This document shows positions 46,101 through 56,521 of a DNA stretch of 64,000 nucleotides, one piece after another. The translations under genes and the position numbers were made by a program. Under the pieces are notes generated by a model. That model saw only the letters and a program-made list of their open reading frames with translations. It ran no database searches and had not been told where the DNA came from. The number at the start of each line of letters is the position of its first letter. Position 1 is the stretch's first letter. The stretch lies in the NCBI GenBank assembly GCA_011799875.1, contig CM022301.1, forward strand, positions 10,311,570 through 10,375,569. Direction: 5' to 3'. This stretch comes from Thinopyrum elongatum (taxonomy: Eukaryota > Streptophyta > Magnoliopsida > Poales > Poaceae).

Positions 46101-46340
46101 GATACAGTGCCCCTGGAGGCAATTCAGTTGGAGACTGACCTGACTTATGAGGAGAAGCCCGTCAAGATTCTCGAGTTCGCCAACCGCGTTACTCGCAGCA
46201 AGGTCATCAAGTTTTGCAAAGTTCAGTGGAGTCACCATACCGAGGAGGAGGCCACCTGGGAACGAGAAGAAGACCTCCGGAAGGACCACCCATACCTTTT
46301 TGCTAGCCAACCCGAATCTCGAGGGCGAGATTCATCTTAA
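43107..46340 (+). pseudogene. pol: Chromoviral pol: protease remnant, RT, RNase H, integrase, chromodomain; eight nonsense codons
   Basis: One continuous frame with no frameshift. In-frame stops lie at 44316, 44487, 44655, 44871, 45303, 45717, 45921 and 45951. Domains: C-terminal protease remnant ([11 protein letters not shown], about 43250; catalytic DTG absent); reverse transcriptase about 43490-44100 with [17 protein letters not shown] and the active-site box [10 protein letters not shown]; RNase H about 44390-44740 (YCDAS, DLELAAV, TDHKSL, ADALS); integrase zinc finger about 45040-45200 (HDSPYSIHPG, CDVCQ); integrase core about 45250-45720 with Asp in GMDFI, Asp in VSDRGTQF and Glu in QILEDML; and a C-terminal chromodomain about 46150-46300 (KVQWSHHTEEEATWE). 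The order RT-RH-INT-chromodomain identifies a Tekay/Del-type chromovirus. Most stops look like CGA to TGA changes. Confidence 0.95.
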
Positions 46341-46352
46341 GGGGGGTAGGTT
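46337..46352 (+). other. PPT of the chromovirus
   Basis: TTAAGGGGGGTAGG immediately before the 3' LTR. It overlaps the pol stop codon. Confidence 0.93.
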
Positions 46353-48505
46353 TGTAACATCCCAATTTTCAATTTGGATGTTATTATTTAGATCATTCAT
46401 ATGCATTCATCATTTGAGCATTTTTGAATTTGAATTTGTTGGAAAGTTGATCCAAGAAACTTTAAGCAACTCAAGGACCAAATGAGAGAGTTGGAAGTTT
46501 TCCCAAAAAGGTGCCCACAATTTTGTTTCTTTCCAAAGTGGGGTTTGGATCAAATAATTTTTTTTTTGCCAATTTTCATTTCCAATATTTTTAATGAGAG
46601 AAGATAATATGACTTCTTCAAAAACAGAATAAAAATGTTGGAAATTGAATTTTGAGTAAAAATAAAGTTATTGGATTTTTATTTGCAAAAATATTTATTT
46701 TATTTATTTTTATTAGTACTAAAATGTTTGTTTTTATTTTAGGCATTTAGGCCCAGAAAAATGTTCACTAGGTCATTAATAAGGCCATATAGCTATGTGA
46801 ATATTTCTGGAATTTTTTTTAAAAAAATTTATTATGTTTTTTGTATTTTTTGTATTTCTGGAAAGTAATTTAAAAAAAAGTTTCCTCCGCCGAACCGGGC
46901 CGGCCCAGCCAACCGGGCCAGGCCGCGGCCCAGCCAGCCGCCCTGCCTCGCGCCGACTCCGAGCCGGAGTCCGGCCGCACGTCGCCGCCGTGTCCGAGCT
47001 GGACACTGCCGCCGCCCGCCTTGCCCCTCGCGCAAGCAGCCACCCCCAATCCTCCTTTGAATACTGAGGCCCCGACCCCCTCTTCTCCCCAAGTCGAGCC
47101 GCAGCAGCCGCCGCCGCAGAATCCCGCGCCGCATCCGCCGTCGCACTCACCGCCGACCACCGGAGCCGTCGCCCGCTCGAGCCGAAGTCGCCGCCGCCGT
47201 CTGCCTCGCCGCCGCCGCCGTCCGCCTCCGCGGTAGCCCCGCCCCCTCTCACCCGTCCGATCTGGATCCAACGATCCAGATCGAGATTTGTTTTTTTTTC
47301 TCGAACCGTTTATTTAGCGAGTGTTCGCTCGTTAGTCTTTGGTAGCGAACGGTTTTCGTTCGTTTAGTTTCTATAGCGAGCGTTCGTTCGTTAGATTTTC
47401 TTTTTCTTATAGTTTTCTGCCAGGGACCTATTCATTAGTTTTCTTTCGTAGATTAGTCCCTGTTTTTCAAACGATCACAACTTTCTACTCGTTTATCCAA
47501 ATCCAACAAAACCAACGCCCAATTCTTTGTTATGTTCCCAGCTATCCAGACAAACCAACCCAAGTATATTTTTTGAAAGTTTTAAATTTTGATTTCAAAC
47601 AGATTTGGATTTGAACTTCTTTTGATCGTAACTTGAATTTCGTAGCTCCGTTTCAGTTGATTCTTTTTGCAAATCAAAGCTCTTGACCTAAACTTTCTGT
47701 TAAGATCTAATCCACATAATTTTAATACTGTTGAAAATTATTTTCTGTTGCATGAGTTATTTGCTTGTTTTCGAAGTTTTCCGAGATCTTTTCTTTGAAT
47801 CTTGTGCACGTGTGCTTATGTATGCTATTGTTTGTTTACGATAGACTTTCCGGAGTGCGAAGCTTGCTACTACGAGTCTCTAGGGTTTACCGATCGTCAG
47901 CAAGGCAAGTTACACTTTGATCATACTCTTTTTTACCCGGTTTTACTTGCATTAGTTATACCCTCAAAGATTTGCATGAGTAGGATTGGGAACATGTGGT
48001 TTTGCTATGTAGTTCATGAGGTAGGTACCTATTACCTTTGATCACCCCGGGAATATACGTTATGCTCATAATTGCTTAGCCATGCTCGTAGACAGGGATT
48101 GGTATGTGAGATTCATGAAAGTTGCGAGAGTAATAATAAGTAAGGGAAACTTAAGGTGGCAACATTAACACACAACTGGGTGGATTGTTTGGGGCACCTA
48201 GAGAAACCAGTGCTTGCCCAGGGGAATCCCAGAGTACCCGTGTGATTACCCTAGGTCCGCCACCCAGGCTCAAAGGGATCATATAATTGTTCATGCCTAG
48301 AAACTTCCGTGTGCAGCCACAAGCCATTATGGGCTCTGGCATAGTTGAGTAAGTTGTGTAACCTCTTTCCGTGGTAGACTAGCTGATGTAGGGGAAAGTA
48401 GGTGTACCGGTCTACCCAGGGTTTAGAGGAAATACTTCAGAAATACTATGTCTCGATCTTCCGATCATGGAGGTGGTCGAGTCTTGTGGGGAAAAGTGCG
48501 CAAAC

Positions 48506-48557
48506 CTCTGCAGAGTGTACAAACTAATCATGATTAGCCGTGTCCCCGGTTATGGAC
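48506..48557 (+). promoter_or_regulatory. Three-part palindromic LTR module, copy 6 (chromovirus 3' LTR)
   Basis: Identical in its three parts to copy 5: CTCTGCAGAG, CTAATCATGATTAG (48524-48537), CCGTGTCC, loop, GGAC. Confidence 0.88.
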
Positions 48558-48824
48558 ATCTTGAGTATCTAGGTATTTGAATTATTGATTGATCTCATCA
48601 CTCTATCTAATTAAATTGTTGGGTTAATAATGACTTGGTGATTTTGGGATTGAGATGGAGGAACCTTCTCAATATTGCTTAATTCAACATAGTAGTAAAT
48701 AAAATATATTCCTTTGGTGTAGGAAAAAATTAGCTTTATGCAAAATTAAACTTAGAGCCTCCACCAGCCAAATATGCATGTAGTGGTAGATATTGTTTAT
48801 CATTGCTCTATAGTGTGATTTTGC

Positions 48825-48843
48825 CAGCATATTCCATGTGCTG
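48825..48843 (+). promoter_or_regulatory. Inverted repeat near the LTR 3' end, copy 6 (chromovirus 3' LTR)
   Basis: CAGCA, loop TATTCCATG, TGCTG, as in the 5' LTR. Confidence 0.6.
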
Positions 48844-49154
48844 ACCTACATGGCTGCAACGTCTCATGTTGCAGAGTTTTCAGACGAGGATTAATGTGTG
48901 ATAGGTCGTTGTCATGCACTTAGTTTTGCCGTGGAGTTGGATGGACTCATTTATCTTCGAAGCTTCCACAGTTATTTTATTTAGTTGTCCTTCAGCCATA
49001 TTAATGTAATAAATACTCTTTATGAGGATCTCGATGTAATAAGTGTGTGATTGAACTCTGTTATAAATCCTCGAGTACTGTGTGTGTCAGCATACCGATC
49101 CAGGGATGACACTTAAGAACAGAGACTTCGATCCATTGGGATCGGGTCGCTACA

Positions 49155-49220
49155 AAATCTCACGGAGAGGCCTTGACATCTTTGAGACATGCCCGGCTAG
49201 ATGTCAACGAGGTGGACTGA
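49155..49220 (+). pseudogene. ORF A, copy 3, last codons after the chromovirus insertion
   Basis: Sequence matching the ORF A C-terminus of copies 1 and 2 (ending RLDVNEVD-type residues and TGA 49218-49220), resuming right after the 5 bp target duplication. Confidence 0.7.
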
Positions 49221-49612
49221 GTCCGCCTGAATTGTTGTCAAGCCTCTGTGGCCCGGTTTACCTGTATTCTTGTAGTAGCAGTTTTATGGCGTAGTAAGAT
49301 TGTAAATTTCTTGTGTGTCATCGTCTTAACAGTGGTATGCGTGATCCAGTGCAAATTGTTGGCAGGTGATGGCAAAGTAAATTTTAGACATGACTGCTGA
49401 AACCCTAACCAACACGCACAGTAATACGTCACATTCCTTTTGAGGAGTGGGGTGTGAGTTTTTGACCCAGACAGCCGTGCGCTAGAGCCGGTGCACAAGT
49501 CATACTAACATCGCCTCATGTTTCCTAACCCAGGTACCTTATAAGCGGCCATATTCCACTCCACACCAGCCACCATCAACCTTGAGCACCGCATCCATCA
49601 CTCCATCACTCC

Positions 49613-50210
49613 ATGTTTCACCCCAGAGCCTACCTAAGAACTCCAGATGCAAGCCCTGGTAGTTTTGTCAAGGTTTTGTTGGATTTTAGCTGCAATACCC
49701 TTGGTTCCATCCACCCACCCCAGTATGAGTTGTACAAGATGAGGATCACCTCTGATTGCTCGAAATACTGGGCAGTTGTGCACATCCCACCAGCGGATTT
49801 AAACCAAGGCCCTCCATATGTTGTCTTCATCCTGAGATCCATGCAACTTCAAGCATGGCCATCGATGCTGCTGCTTACGAAGTAGTTACCTATCTTTGGT
49901 TCGCGGTACCCTGTGCCAGCCCAAGGGAATACAACTATTTTCTGAGCCGCGTAGCTTTTGGAGCAGAAGCTTCGTTCCGCTGTGAACGTATAGAGAGCGG
50001 TCCAGCTCTGATCTATCTCATTCAGTATGTGATGGCCCAAGAGCTGTTCTGAACCCCTGGATCTCCATTGGCGGACCCCCTCAGCCAACTCTGGAGGGAC
50101 TTGTTCTTCGTCTGCTTCCTCCACTTCCTCTGGAAGAACAAGAAGAAGAATGTGCTCCAACACTAGGAATCCTTCCGCAAGACCCCGTAGATCTTACCTT
50201 CGAACCGTAG
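49613..50210 (+). pseudogene. ORF B, copy 3: frameshifted and internally deleted
   Basis: ATG 49613 opens the ORF B frame (FVKVLLDFSCN, PPQYELYKMR, AVVHIPPADL, GPPYVVFI). A single-base deletion near 49845 shifts the frame, and the following helix region is readable in another frame from 49756. About 40 bp covering the region of LMEYLHYLA in copy 2 are deleted near 50045. The original stop corresponds to 50208-50210. It is the most damaged of the three copies. Confidence 0.6.
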
Positions 50211-50365
50211 ATGGCCATGAGTAGGATTGTTGCTGTGTTTAGCACTTATTTTCATAATGCAATCTTTGCGATGTATTCTAGGGCGTAGATTATAAGTGCA
50301 TTGCTATGTTTGCATTCTACATATGATCATTTGTTGTGATATGCATTTAATTCTTCCACCCTTAA

Positions 50366-50405
50366 CGAATATCGAGGACGAGATTTTCTTAAGGGGGGTA
50401 GAGTT
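50366..50405 (+). other. Chromoviral pol 3' remnant and PPT, array domain 3
   Basis: ATCGAGGACGAGATTTTC, then TTAAGGGGGGTAGAG, then LTR 4 at 50406. Confidence 0.85.
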
Positions 50406-51370
50406 TGTAACACCCCAAAAATTTAACTATATTTTTATTAAGTAAAATTTGGCCGGAGATAAAATTTTGAATTATATTAGGTCTTTTATTAATTTTAGAG
50501 TATTTTCTGTTTTTTGTTTACCAAAATTCTTCCCTCCATATAGAAATAACAGGAGGAAATATTTTCATTGTAACACCCTGGATTTTGCCCATTTTCTTTT
50601 TCTTTTGATTTTGGTCTGGATTCACTTTTTGTGGCTTAGTAGTATTGCAACCTGGAGGGATCACCCTTCATTCTTCTTCCCCGAGCCGGAGAACCTCTCT
50701 CCGACCACCATCATCGTCATGGCTGCCGCGGCCCTTCTCCTAAATTGGAGCTCAGCCAAGCCCCTCTCCTCCTCCCGAACCCTCCACCGTGTTTCCCTCC
50801 TCCGGCGAGCCGCCCCACCCCATCTCCCCTCGCCGGAGTTGGCTGCACCACCGAGTCCCCCCACCACCGCCCGCTCCCTGTACCTCTCCTGGCGCCACCC
50901 GTCCCCGCCTCCCCACTCCTTCCCGGCGCCCGCTTCGCCTCTGAACGGGTGCGGCTGGTCTTCTTGCGCCCGTCGGTGCCCGCGCCGTGGTCGGAGACGG
51001 CCGGAGCCGGCCGGCCCCCTCGCCGCTTTCCCTCCCCTGTTCCTTCTCTGTCTCTCTGAAGAACAGGGCGAGCGGGAGGAGGGGGACGAGCGCCCGTGCC
51101 CCTCCCCTGCCTCTGGGCCCCGCCTGGAAGTGGCTCCAGCCACGGGTCCACGTGGATAAGTGGAGACGCCTTCTGCAGTTTCCGTTTGCTCCAAAGGAAA
51201 ACGTATTCTGCGAAAATGTGCGATCCGCCGAGCTGCCAGGGACCCCGTTGGAAATATTCTATTTGCAGATAGGTCCCTGACAGAAAAACCTTCATAACTT
51301 TTTGCTCAGAACTCCGATCGAGGTGATTCCAAAGCCCACGTCTTCGTCTCGTCGAGCCCGTTTCGATGGA

Positions 51371-51406
51371 GTCATTTTCATAATGTTTACACACTGTGAA
51401 AATGAC
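51371..51406 (+). promoter_or_regulatory. 10 bp inverted repeat GTCATTTTCA/TGAAAATGAC (solo LTR)
   Basis: Perfect 10 bp arms at 51371-51380 and 51397-51406 with a 16 nt loop. The same arms occur at 59282-59317 in a different LTR, with a partly different loop. Confidence 0.8.
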
Positions 51407-52249
51407 CATTTTGCCCTTGCCCATAAACAGCCCCTCTGAGAGAGAACTGTTTCCGCCAACTTCCTCCGCGACCATTCCGCACTCCTTCCCGATGATTCCT
51501 TCATCCCCAGGCAAGCCACAACTCTCATCTGCATCATCGCATTGCAATGTCATAGTTTGACTATTTGCTTTATCAGCAAGTATGAGTATCTGTGAAATGA
51601 ATTGGATTATGCAATGATCGAGTTAATTCTCGGATAGGTGACTACCATGTTGAATACCGGATTATTAGTGACCAGTAGCTTACCCACTTGTTGATACTGT
51701 GATGTTGAGATCACTGTCTATGATTATTTTGGAGTTCATCCAGCAGTTCTTAGAGATGAATTAGTAGCAGTGGCTTAAGCATATTGGTTCTTGGATTGCT
51801 ATGATATCGGAGTGTCAGCCATGACAGAGATTGTTCGAGGATTAGATATTTCATGGTTGACCTTGAGTCACCTGTCAGGACTTATCCGTGCAACCACATT
51901 TGCCGGTATGGGACGGCCTTGACTTGGTCTGATCGCGTGCTCTTTCACCGGTACCGCCTGACAGGGAAGGTTATGCGTGCGCGCTACCCTGGCCCGGTAG
52001 GCGGCGATAACCTTGTGAGCCCAGTTGAGTTTTGTGCCGGCGTCCCCGTTTGGGACAGTATAGTTTGGCCACGACGGTGGCAGGTGTCACGAGGTGACAA
52101 GGGGCCACCAGGGCTTGACTCCGGGGGAGGATGATTGCCGGTGGTACGATGGGAGAGTCACGGGTCAGGCAGGTTTTGGTGGAGCAACGCTGGTCCACCC
52201 GAATGGGATCACGAGGTCAGTGCTCCATAGTGTGGGTAAAGTGCGCAAC

Positions 52250-52300
52250 CTCTGCAGAGTGTAAAATCTATTCGAATAGCCGTGTCCACGGTATTGGACA
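52250..52300 (+). promoter_or_regulatory. Three-part palindromic LTR module, copy 7 (solo LTR)
   Basis: CTCTGCAGAG (52250-52259), CTATTCGAATAG (52268-52279), CCGTGTCC, 8 nt loop, GGACA. All parts are intact. Confidence 0.88.
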
Positions 52301-52699
52301 GTCCGTCCAGACCTCACTAGGTGGTCAACCATGCTAGTGATGATAATGATGGAAGAACTCATCGTATGATCAGAAGTACTCGGTGGTTCATGAGTATTCT
52401 GAGGGTTGTGAGACAACCCGGAGGAGAGTAAGTTTGTCAGACTTGTCGTGCAGATGGAATCAGGTATTTGATATGTTAGCCATGGGATGGCTGTGAGTTG
52501 AGTGGTCGGATGACCACATGCTTGGGGATTGGACTTGGTATAGGTTCGGATTGGAGCCTGAGATTATTTGAAGTATGGATTTAATACGCTTTACCTTACT
52601 GCAGTCATTTCAGTAGCTACCTTGCTAGATAACCATGCTGGTTAATTTTGGATTGCTATGATGTTGTCTTGCTTTAATGCTGATGTTTGCTGTGAGCTT

Positions 52700-52722
52700 G
52701 CGAGTACATTCAAAGTACTCAC
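52700..52722 (+). promoter_or_regulatory. Inverted repeat near the LTR 3' end, copy 7 (solo LTR)
   Basis: GCGAGTAC, loop ATTCAAA, GTACTCAC: 7 of 8 positions pair (one C-A mismatch), 342 bp before the LTR end. Confidence 0.75.
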
Positions 52723-55700
52723 CTGGCGTGTCATGCCAGTTTCCAGGTCATGCCATGATTGCTTGCTTGCCGAGGATCCTGTGCTTGCGATCTAGGATAC
52801 GCGTTCTAGCCAAAGTCCCTGTGGAGTGCAGTCCATCACCGTCATCGTTGTTCCGCTGCCGAGAGAGTTCCTCCGCTGTTAGCATAGAGCTACCCCGGGC
52901 TGGCGTAGTGTCGCCGTGCCGATGTAATCCTTGTACCCTTTTGTAACCATATCTATTGCAATAAAGAGCTGATTTGTTCTATGCCAACAGTGCCGTATTC
53001 CAGAAGACTCGTTCTTGGGCTGGAATACGGGGCGTTCCGGTTTACTCTGAGCCGGGGTGCCACATTCATAATAAAAGTTTCCCCAAAACAATTCTTTTAA
53101 TAGCATTTTCAATACTTTAAATGCTTCTGTTGCACTAAAACCATTTTTAATAATTCTTTTAAAATTCCACAAAAATTATGAGGGGTCATGTGATGCCTAT
53201 ACATCACTTTTATGCAAAAACTAAACTTGGTCTTTTGAAATTTTGAGCACAACTTCCTCTTTTCAATTCTGTCCCATTCCTTGGTTTTAACTACAACCCC
53301 AATTTTTCTTGCTCCAAAAATTCTGAAATTATTCCAACCTATATTCTTTCCAACGAAAACCTTAAGTCCATAAGATCAGATCCAATTGTCCCATTTTAGC
53401 CCACAAAATAAATCCTCCAAATTTCTATCCAGAACTGAATTTCATTCAAACTTAAACAAGCAAGTTTTGCATTTTGCCAAACCAATCTTACCACCATATA
53501 TATCATCTAAGGAGACACCATACTGCCAATTTTCACTTCCAACAAAATCTCCTAGGTTCCCCTAGCATTCTGTCAAACACCTTATGTGCATGACAGAATT
53601 TTTCAATCACTAAAACCTGCATTGCCCACTTCATCATCTTGCCAAAAGAACATGTCCAACATCCTTTCCACCCCTAGTCGCATCACCATGCCAAGATCCA
53701 TAGCTAAAAGATCCACCTAGAGCGCTCTGGCATTCTGCCTAGCACTTGACGTGCATGCCCAGGGCATGCCCAGAACGCACGTACTGCACGCCCGAGCACC
53801 GCGTGCCCCTGCCGCCCCGCTGCTGCCCCCTGGCTTGCCCCGCACGCTCCACTGGCAACCCGCACCTGCCACGACCTCCCCCCACACCAGAGCTTCCCCC
53901 TAGCGCCGCCATCGCCTTCCCACCCGTCGCTGTCGCGGCGCCACCCACGACGTGTGGCTTAGTTCTAAGCCAGCCAGCATGCCTCGCCTTAATTGCGGAT
54001 GGCCACCGCCCAGCACCGACCACGGCCACCACCCGCAACCACCTCTTCGGCGCAGTAATGGAGACTGCCGCCATGGTTATCCACTGGAACCCGCAAACCG
54101 ACCTTCTCCACGCCATAAAAACCATCCCCGACCCCGTCTCGTGGCACAGAATTACTCCTCCCTCCCTTGCAAGTCCTCCAGTGCACCCAAACGAGCTCGG
54201 GAAAGATGTCTTCCTCGTCTCTGGCCAAGACATCCGCCATCACTCCGCGGATGATTGCCGCCTCTCCCGAGCCTCCCCCTCCCCAATTTCTTCACAACTA
54301 GTCTTCTGGAGCACCCGCCAGTCCATCCATATGCTCAATTTCGCTCGAGATTGATCATAGGGGAAACCCCCAATCTGGCTCCACCGTAGCTCCTCGGGTG
54401 ATCTCGTCGCCGGTGACCTGCCGCTTCCTGGAGCATGTGCCGCACACCGGCGGGACCGCGCAGACCTCCTGAGCTCGATGATGATCTCAGCTCACCGAGA
54501 GGCGCCCCCATTCACTGGCGATGATCACCGGAGCCGTGCCTCCATTCACTCAGAAGAGAGAGGGCGCCCGCTGACCTGGTCAAACCTGACAGTGGGGCCG
54601 CGGGACCCACTATCAGCGACCCCAGGTCACGCCACGCTGTCTTAAGTGGAGGCGGCTTCCCCAGAGTAGTCTTCGCGCGGGAAAAGCGTATTTCCCAAAT
54701 ACGCCTTCGACGTCGCAACTCTTCCGCCCAGCCGATCTGCTGGGCTTGGCCTAGGAGCGCCAGGCGGCTATACCGCGCTCAGGGCTCGCCTCTGCCTCTT
54801 TACCTTTTTCTTTTCCAACATTCCTCAAATATTTCCACAGCAACCATTTCAAAGCCAAATTGGATTATTCAAATTCCTGAATACACCTAAAATCATGCTC
54901 TATTAAACTAGCATTGGTGAACATTTTTCCTAAGCTTCGTTTTTGTTGGATTTATTAAATAATCCATTTAGTCATTTTTTCCAGCTTAGAAATTCTCTAG
55001 GAAAATCATATGAACTCCAAATAACTTGATTCTTTTTCTGAAATTCATCATTTTTCATCTATTTTATTTTAGTATTTATTTAAAAAAATTCCAAACAACT
55101 TTTTGGTACTGTTTTTAAATTAAGTGATAATTGCAATATTTTTGAAAATAGGAAATGGAGGGAAGATAAAATTTTCAAAGTTTTGGAGTGCACACCACAC
55201 TTCTGCATGCTCAAGGCAAGCATCTTGAACACTTGATATTGTGATTGCATGGTTAAATGTTTGCAAGAATAATTGAATCATGCATACGTTGAATTCAAAT
55301 AAAATTTGCATGCATGTAGTGTTGGCATGTTTCCTTGTACCGTGCAACGTGTGCTTGTCATGACTAACTTGCAGGAGCAGGTATAAGGGAAATGCAGTTA
55401 CTGGCAGAAGGGTGATCACGTCGGAGTGTGATCATGCCTTGTTGGTTATGCATGTTGAGACATGCAAGGGTTGTGGCCCTGTTTTGGTGTTACTGTTGAA
55501 AGAACACTATATTGTGATAACCACTGCAGGAAAACTTAAACCTCCTGAGTCGACCGTAGATCGAGTCTTGTTCCAGTGACCCCCATACTTGTTTCGTGGT
55601 GCCCCTTGTTCCTGCCACAGGTAGGGTACTGTTCAGTAAGGTGTTAACCCCTTTCCGGCACACACCGTACAGAGAGGCCATAGTGAAAGATACCATCTGA

Positions 55701-55967
55701 TCACTGGTAGGCATGTCACTTGGTCTAGGAGCATGAATGGCCGGTCTGGGACCGAAGTTGAATGTTCTTGCTATTTGAGGTCATTGTATGAGACCTTCCC
55801 ACTTAGACTTTTACATTACCGCTGCTATGGGTGATTCCTGGCCCGGGAAAAATTAAGGCTGGTGCGTGCGGGATTGGTGTGTTTTTAACCCAAAGACCAT
55901 AATGGAAATTAGTCAGCATCTTGGTATTGGCTAAAGAAATCCTATACATGTGGGTAAAGAGTACACC

Positions 55968-56015
55968 CTCTGCCGAGTTATACCTATTCGAATAGCCGTG
56001 TCCGCGGTTAAGGAC
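55968..56015 (+). promoter_or_regulatory. Three-part palindromic LTR module, copy 8 (array LTR 4)
   Basis: CTCTGCCGAG (one change), CTATTCGAATAG (55984-55995), CCGTGTCC, loop, GGAC. Confidence 0.8.
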
Positions 56016-56279
56016 TACAGTTTGGTTTGGTCAAGTGTCGGTCTTCGGAGGAAATAATTAAATTGATCACGATTCAATTTTGCAGGATAATTATTGTCAC
56101 CACTGATGTCTGCATGAATATTATTGTTATCATGAATATTATTGTGGACTAACCCTGTCATTTTATTTTATCCTTTCTGAGTGTCTCATGGGATGGCTAG
56201 ACTACCCGGGACACTCAATTTATTTTCTTTTTTGCGTACCTCATGGGATGGCTAGACTACTCGGATACTCATTTCTTTT

Positions 56280-56521
56280 AAAGACCTCTCAAGGCGTCGC
56301 TTTTAGACACCCGTTTGGCATTTCTCTTCAAGACCTCTCGAGGCGTCGCTTTTAGACACCCATTTGGCATTTCTCTTCGAGACCTCTTGAGGCATCGCTT
56401 TTCGACACCCGTTTGGGATTTCTCTTCAAGACCTCTCAAGGCGTCACTTTTAGACACCTGTTTGGCATTTCTTTTCAAGACCTCTCGAGGCGTTGCTTTT
56501 AGGCACCGTTTGGCATTTCTT
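56280..56521. repeat. 49 bp minisatellite, five copies (array LTR 4)
   Basis: The same unit as in LTRs 1 and 3, five copies, more substituted. Confidence 0.93.

Larger units (their letters stand above)
39074..49154 (+). mobile_element. Full-length Tekay/Del-type chromovirus, 10,081 bp, inactive
   Basis: LTRs at 39074-41884 and 46353-49154 start TGTAACATCCC and end GGTCGCTACA. Target flanks are ATATC (39069-39073) and AAATC (49155-49159), matching at 4 of 5 bases. It has a tRNA-Met PBS, an extra ORF1, a gag remnant, pol (protease remnant, RT, RNase H, integrase, chromodomain) and a PPT. By hand, 10 differences in 260 aligned LTR bases (40381-40640 against 47650-47909), nine of them transitions, give about 3.8 percent divergence. 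At 1.3e-8 substitutions per site per year that is roughly 1.5 million years. Confidence 0.95.
46353..49154 (+). mobile_element. 3' LTR of the chromovirus (2802 bp)
   Basis: Collinear with the 5' LTR, with the same termini and the same two non-coding modules (48506-48557 and 48825-48843). It lacks a few CCG-rich bases relative to the 5' copy. Confidence 0.95.
50569..53064 (+). mobile_element. Solo LTR (2496 bp) with perfect TSD inside array LTR 4
   Basis: Starts TGTAACACCCTGG and ends GGGGTGCCACA. Flanks TTCAT (50564-50568) and TTCAT (53065-53069) are a perfect 5 bp duplication, and array LTRs 2 and 3 have a single uninterrupted TTCAT at this place. It contains a GC-rich segment (50680-51160), a 10 bp inverted repeat (51371-51406), the palindromic module (52250) and the second inverted repeat (52700). 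It shares two blocks with the LTR at 56629, so the two are related families. ORFs of 80-278 codons in the GC-rich part overlap on both strands and are not supported as genes. Confidence 0.95.

Noticed and set aside
50717..51553. 278-codon minus-strand ORF and overlapping plus-strand ORFs of 236 and 104 codons in the solo LTR
   Set aside because: They overlap on both strands in a GC-rich segment of a solo LTR and show no domain. Length is explained by base composition.
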